Origin: Paucimonas sp.
Lineage (GTDB): Bacteria > Pseudomonadota > Gammaproteobacteria > Pseudomonadales > Pseudomonadaceae
NCBI GenBank assembly: GCA_031253995.1
Contig: JAIRVG010000084.1
Location: 1 to 49,709 of the forward strand
Length of the DNA stretch: 49,709 nt
Reading direction: 5' to 3'
Shown: positions 49,093 to 49,709 of the stretch, one piece after another
Layout: each line of letters starts with the position of its first letter
Position numbering within the stretch: the first letter of the stretch is position 1
Notes under the pieces: generated by a model
Told to the model about the DNA's origin: nothing
What the model saw: only the letters and a program-made list of their open reading frames with translations
Database searches by the model: none
Program-made: the position numbers and the translations under genes

Positions 49093-49709
<617 letters not shown>

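Overview
The window is chromosomal DNA of a fluorescent Pseudomonas, most likely of the P. putida group. I base this on high GC content, Pseudomonas-type REP palindromes between genes, and gene order remembered from P. putida and P. aeruginosa: aauR-aauS-aatPMQJ, glpD-glpR-glpK-glpF, ybaK, argF with an ABC ATPase, grxD, bfrB, bfd, peroxiredoxin, rnt, pyrC, motY, argG. No rRNA, tRNA, prophage, insertion sequence or CRISPR array was seen. Most of the window is core genome.

Left part (1-19,400): a probable zinc-regulated TonB receptor (znuD) with a Zur-like box; a small VF530-family protein; a Pr6Pr membrane protein; a PadR regulator overlapping a siderophore-interacting flavin reductase (a yqjI/yqjH-like pair); a large divergent class A PBP-like protein; an amino-acid permease; OpgC; a membrane-anchored FMN glutamate-synthase-like protein; the large helicase Lhr; a Nudix hydrolase; a LysE exporter; and metR.

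Middle (19,400-32,620): a 1,721-residue protein resembling the Pseudomonas dermonecrotic-toxin/DUF6543 giants, with no immunity or delivery gene beside it, and a secreted alpha/beta hydrolase. Then comes the complete acidic amino-acid uptake locus: binding protein AatJ, permeases AatQ and AatM, ATPase AatP, sensor AauS and sigma-54 activator AauR. It has a sigma-54 promoter and two AauR-type palindromes upstream of aatJ, a stabilising-type hairpin after aatJ and a hairpin before aauS.

Right part (32,620-49,709): the glycerol regulon with GlpR operators; ybaK; a RHH/RelE-ParE toxin-antitoxin pair; argF overlapping an orphan Fbp-type ATPase; a solitary molybdopterin oxidoreductase; grxD; the bfrB-bfd iron storage and release pair with a Fur box before bfd; a 2-Cys peroxiredoxin; pyrC overlapping rnt; motY with a sigma-28 promoter; and the 5' part of argG.

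Regulation is unusually readable: Zur, Fur, GlpR, AauR/RpoN, FliA and two matching 21-bp-period ArgR operators (argF and argG). A-rich Crc/Hfq-type motifs also precede the start codons of several uptake or export genes. The least explained items are the giant toxin-like protein, the divergent PBP, the orphan ABC ATPase and the PadR/flavin-reductase pair with its palindromic leader. I did not find a clearly new multi-gene system.
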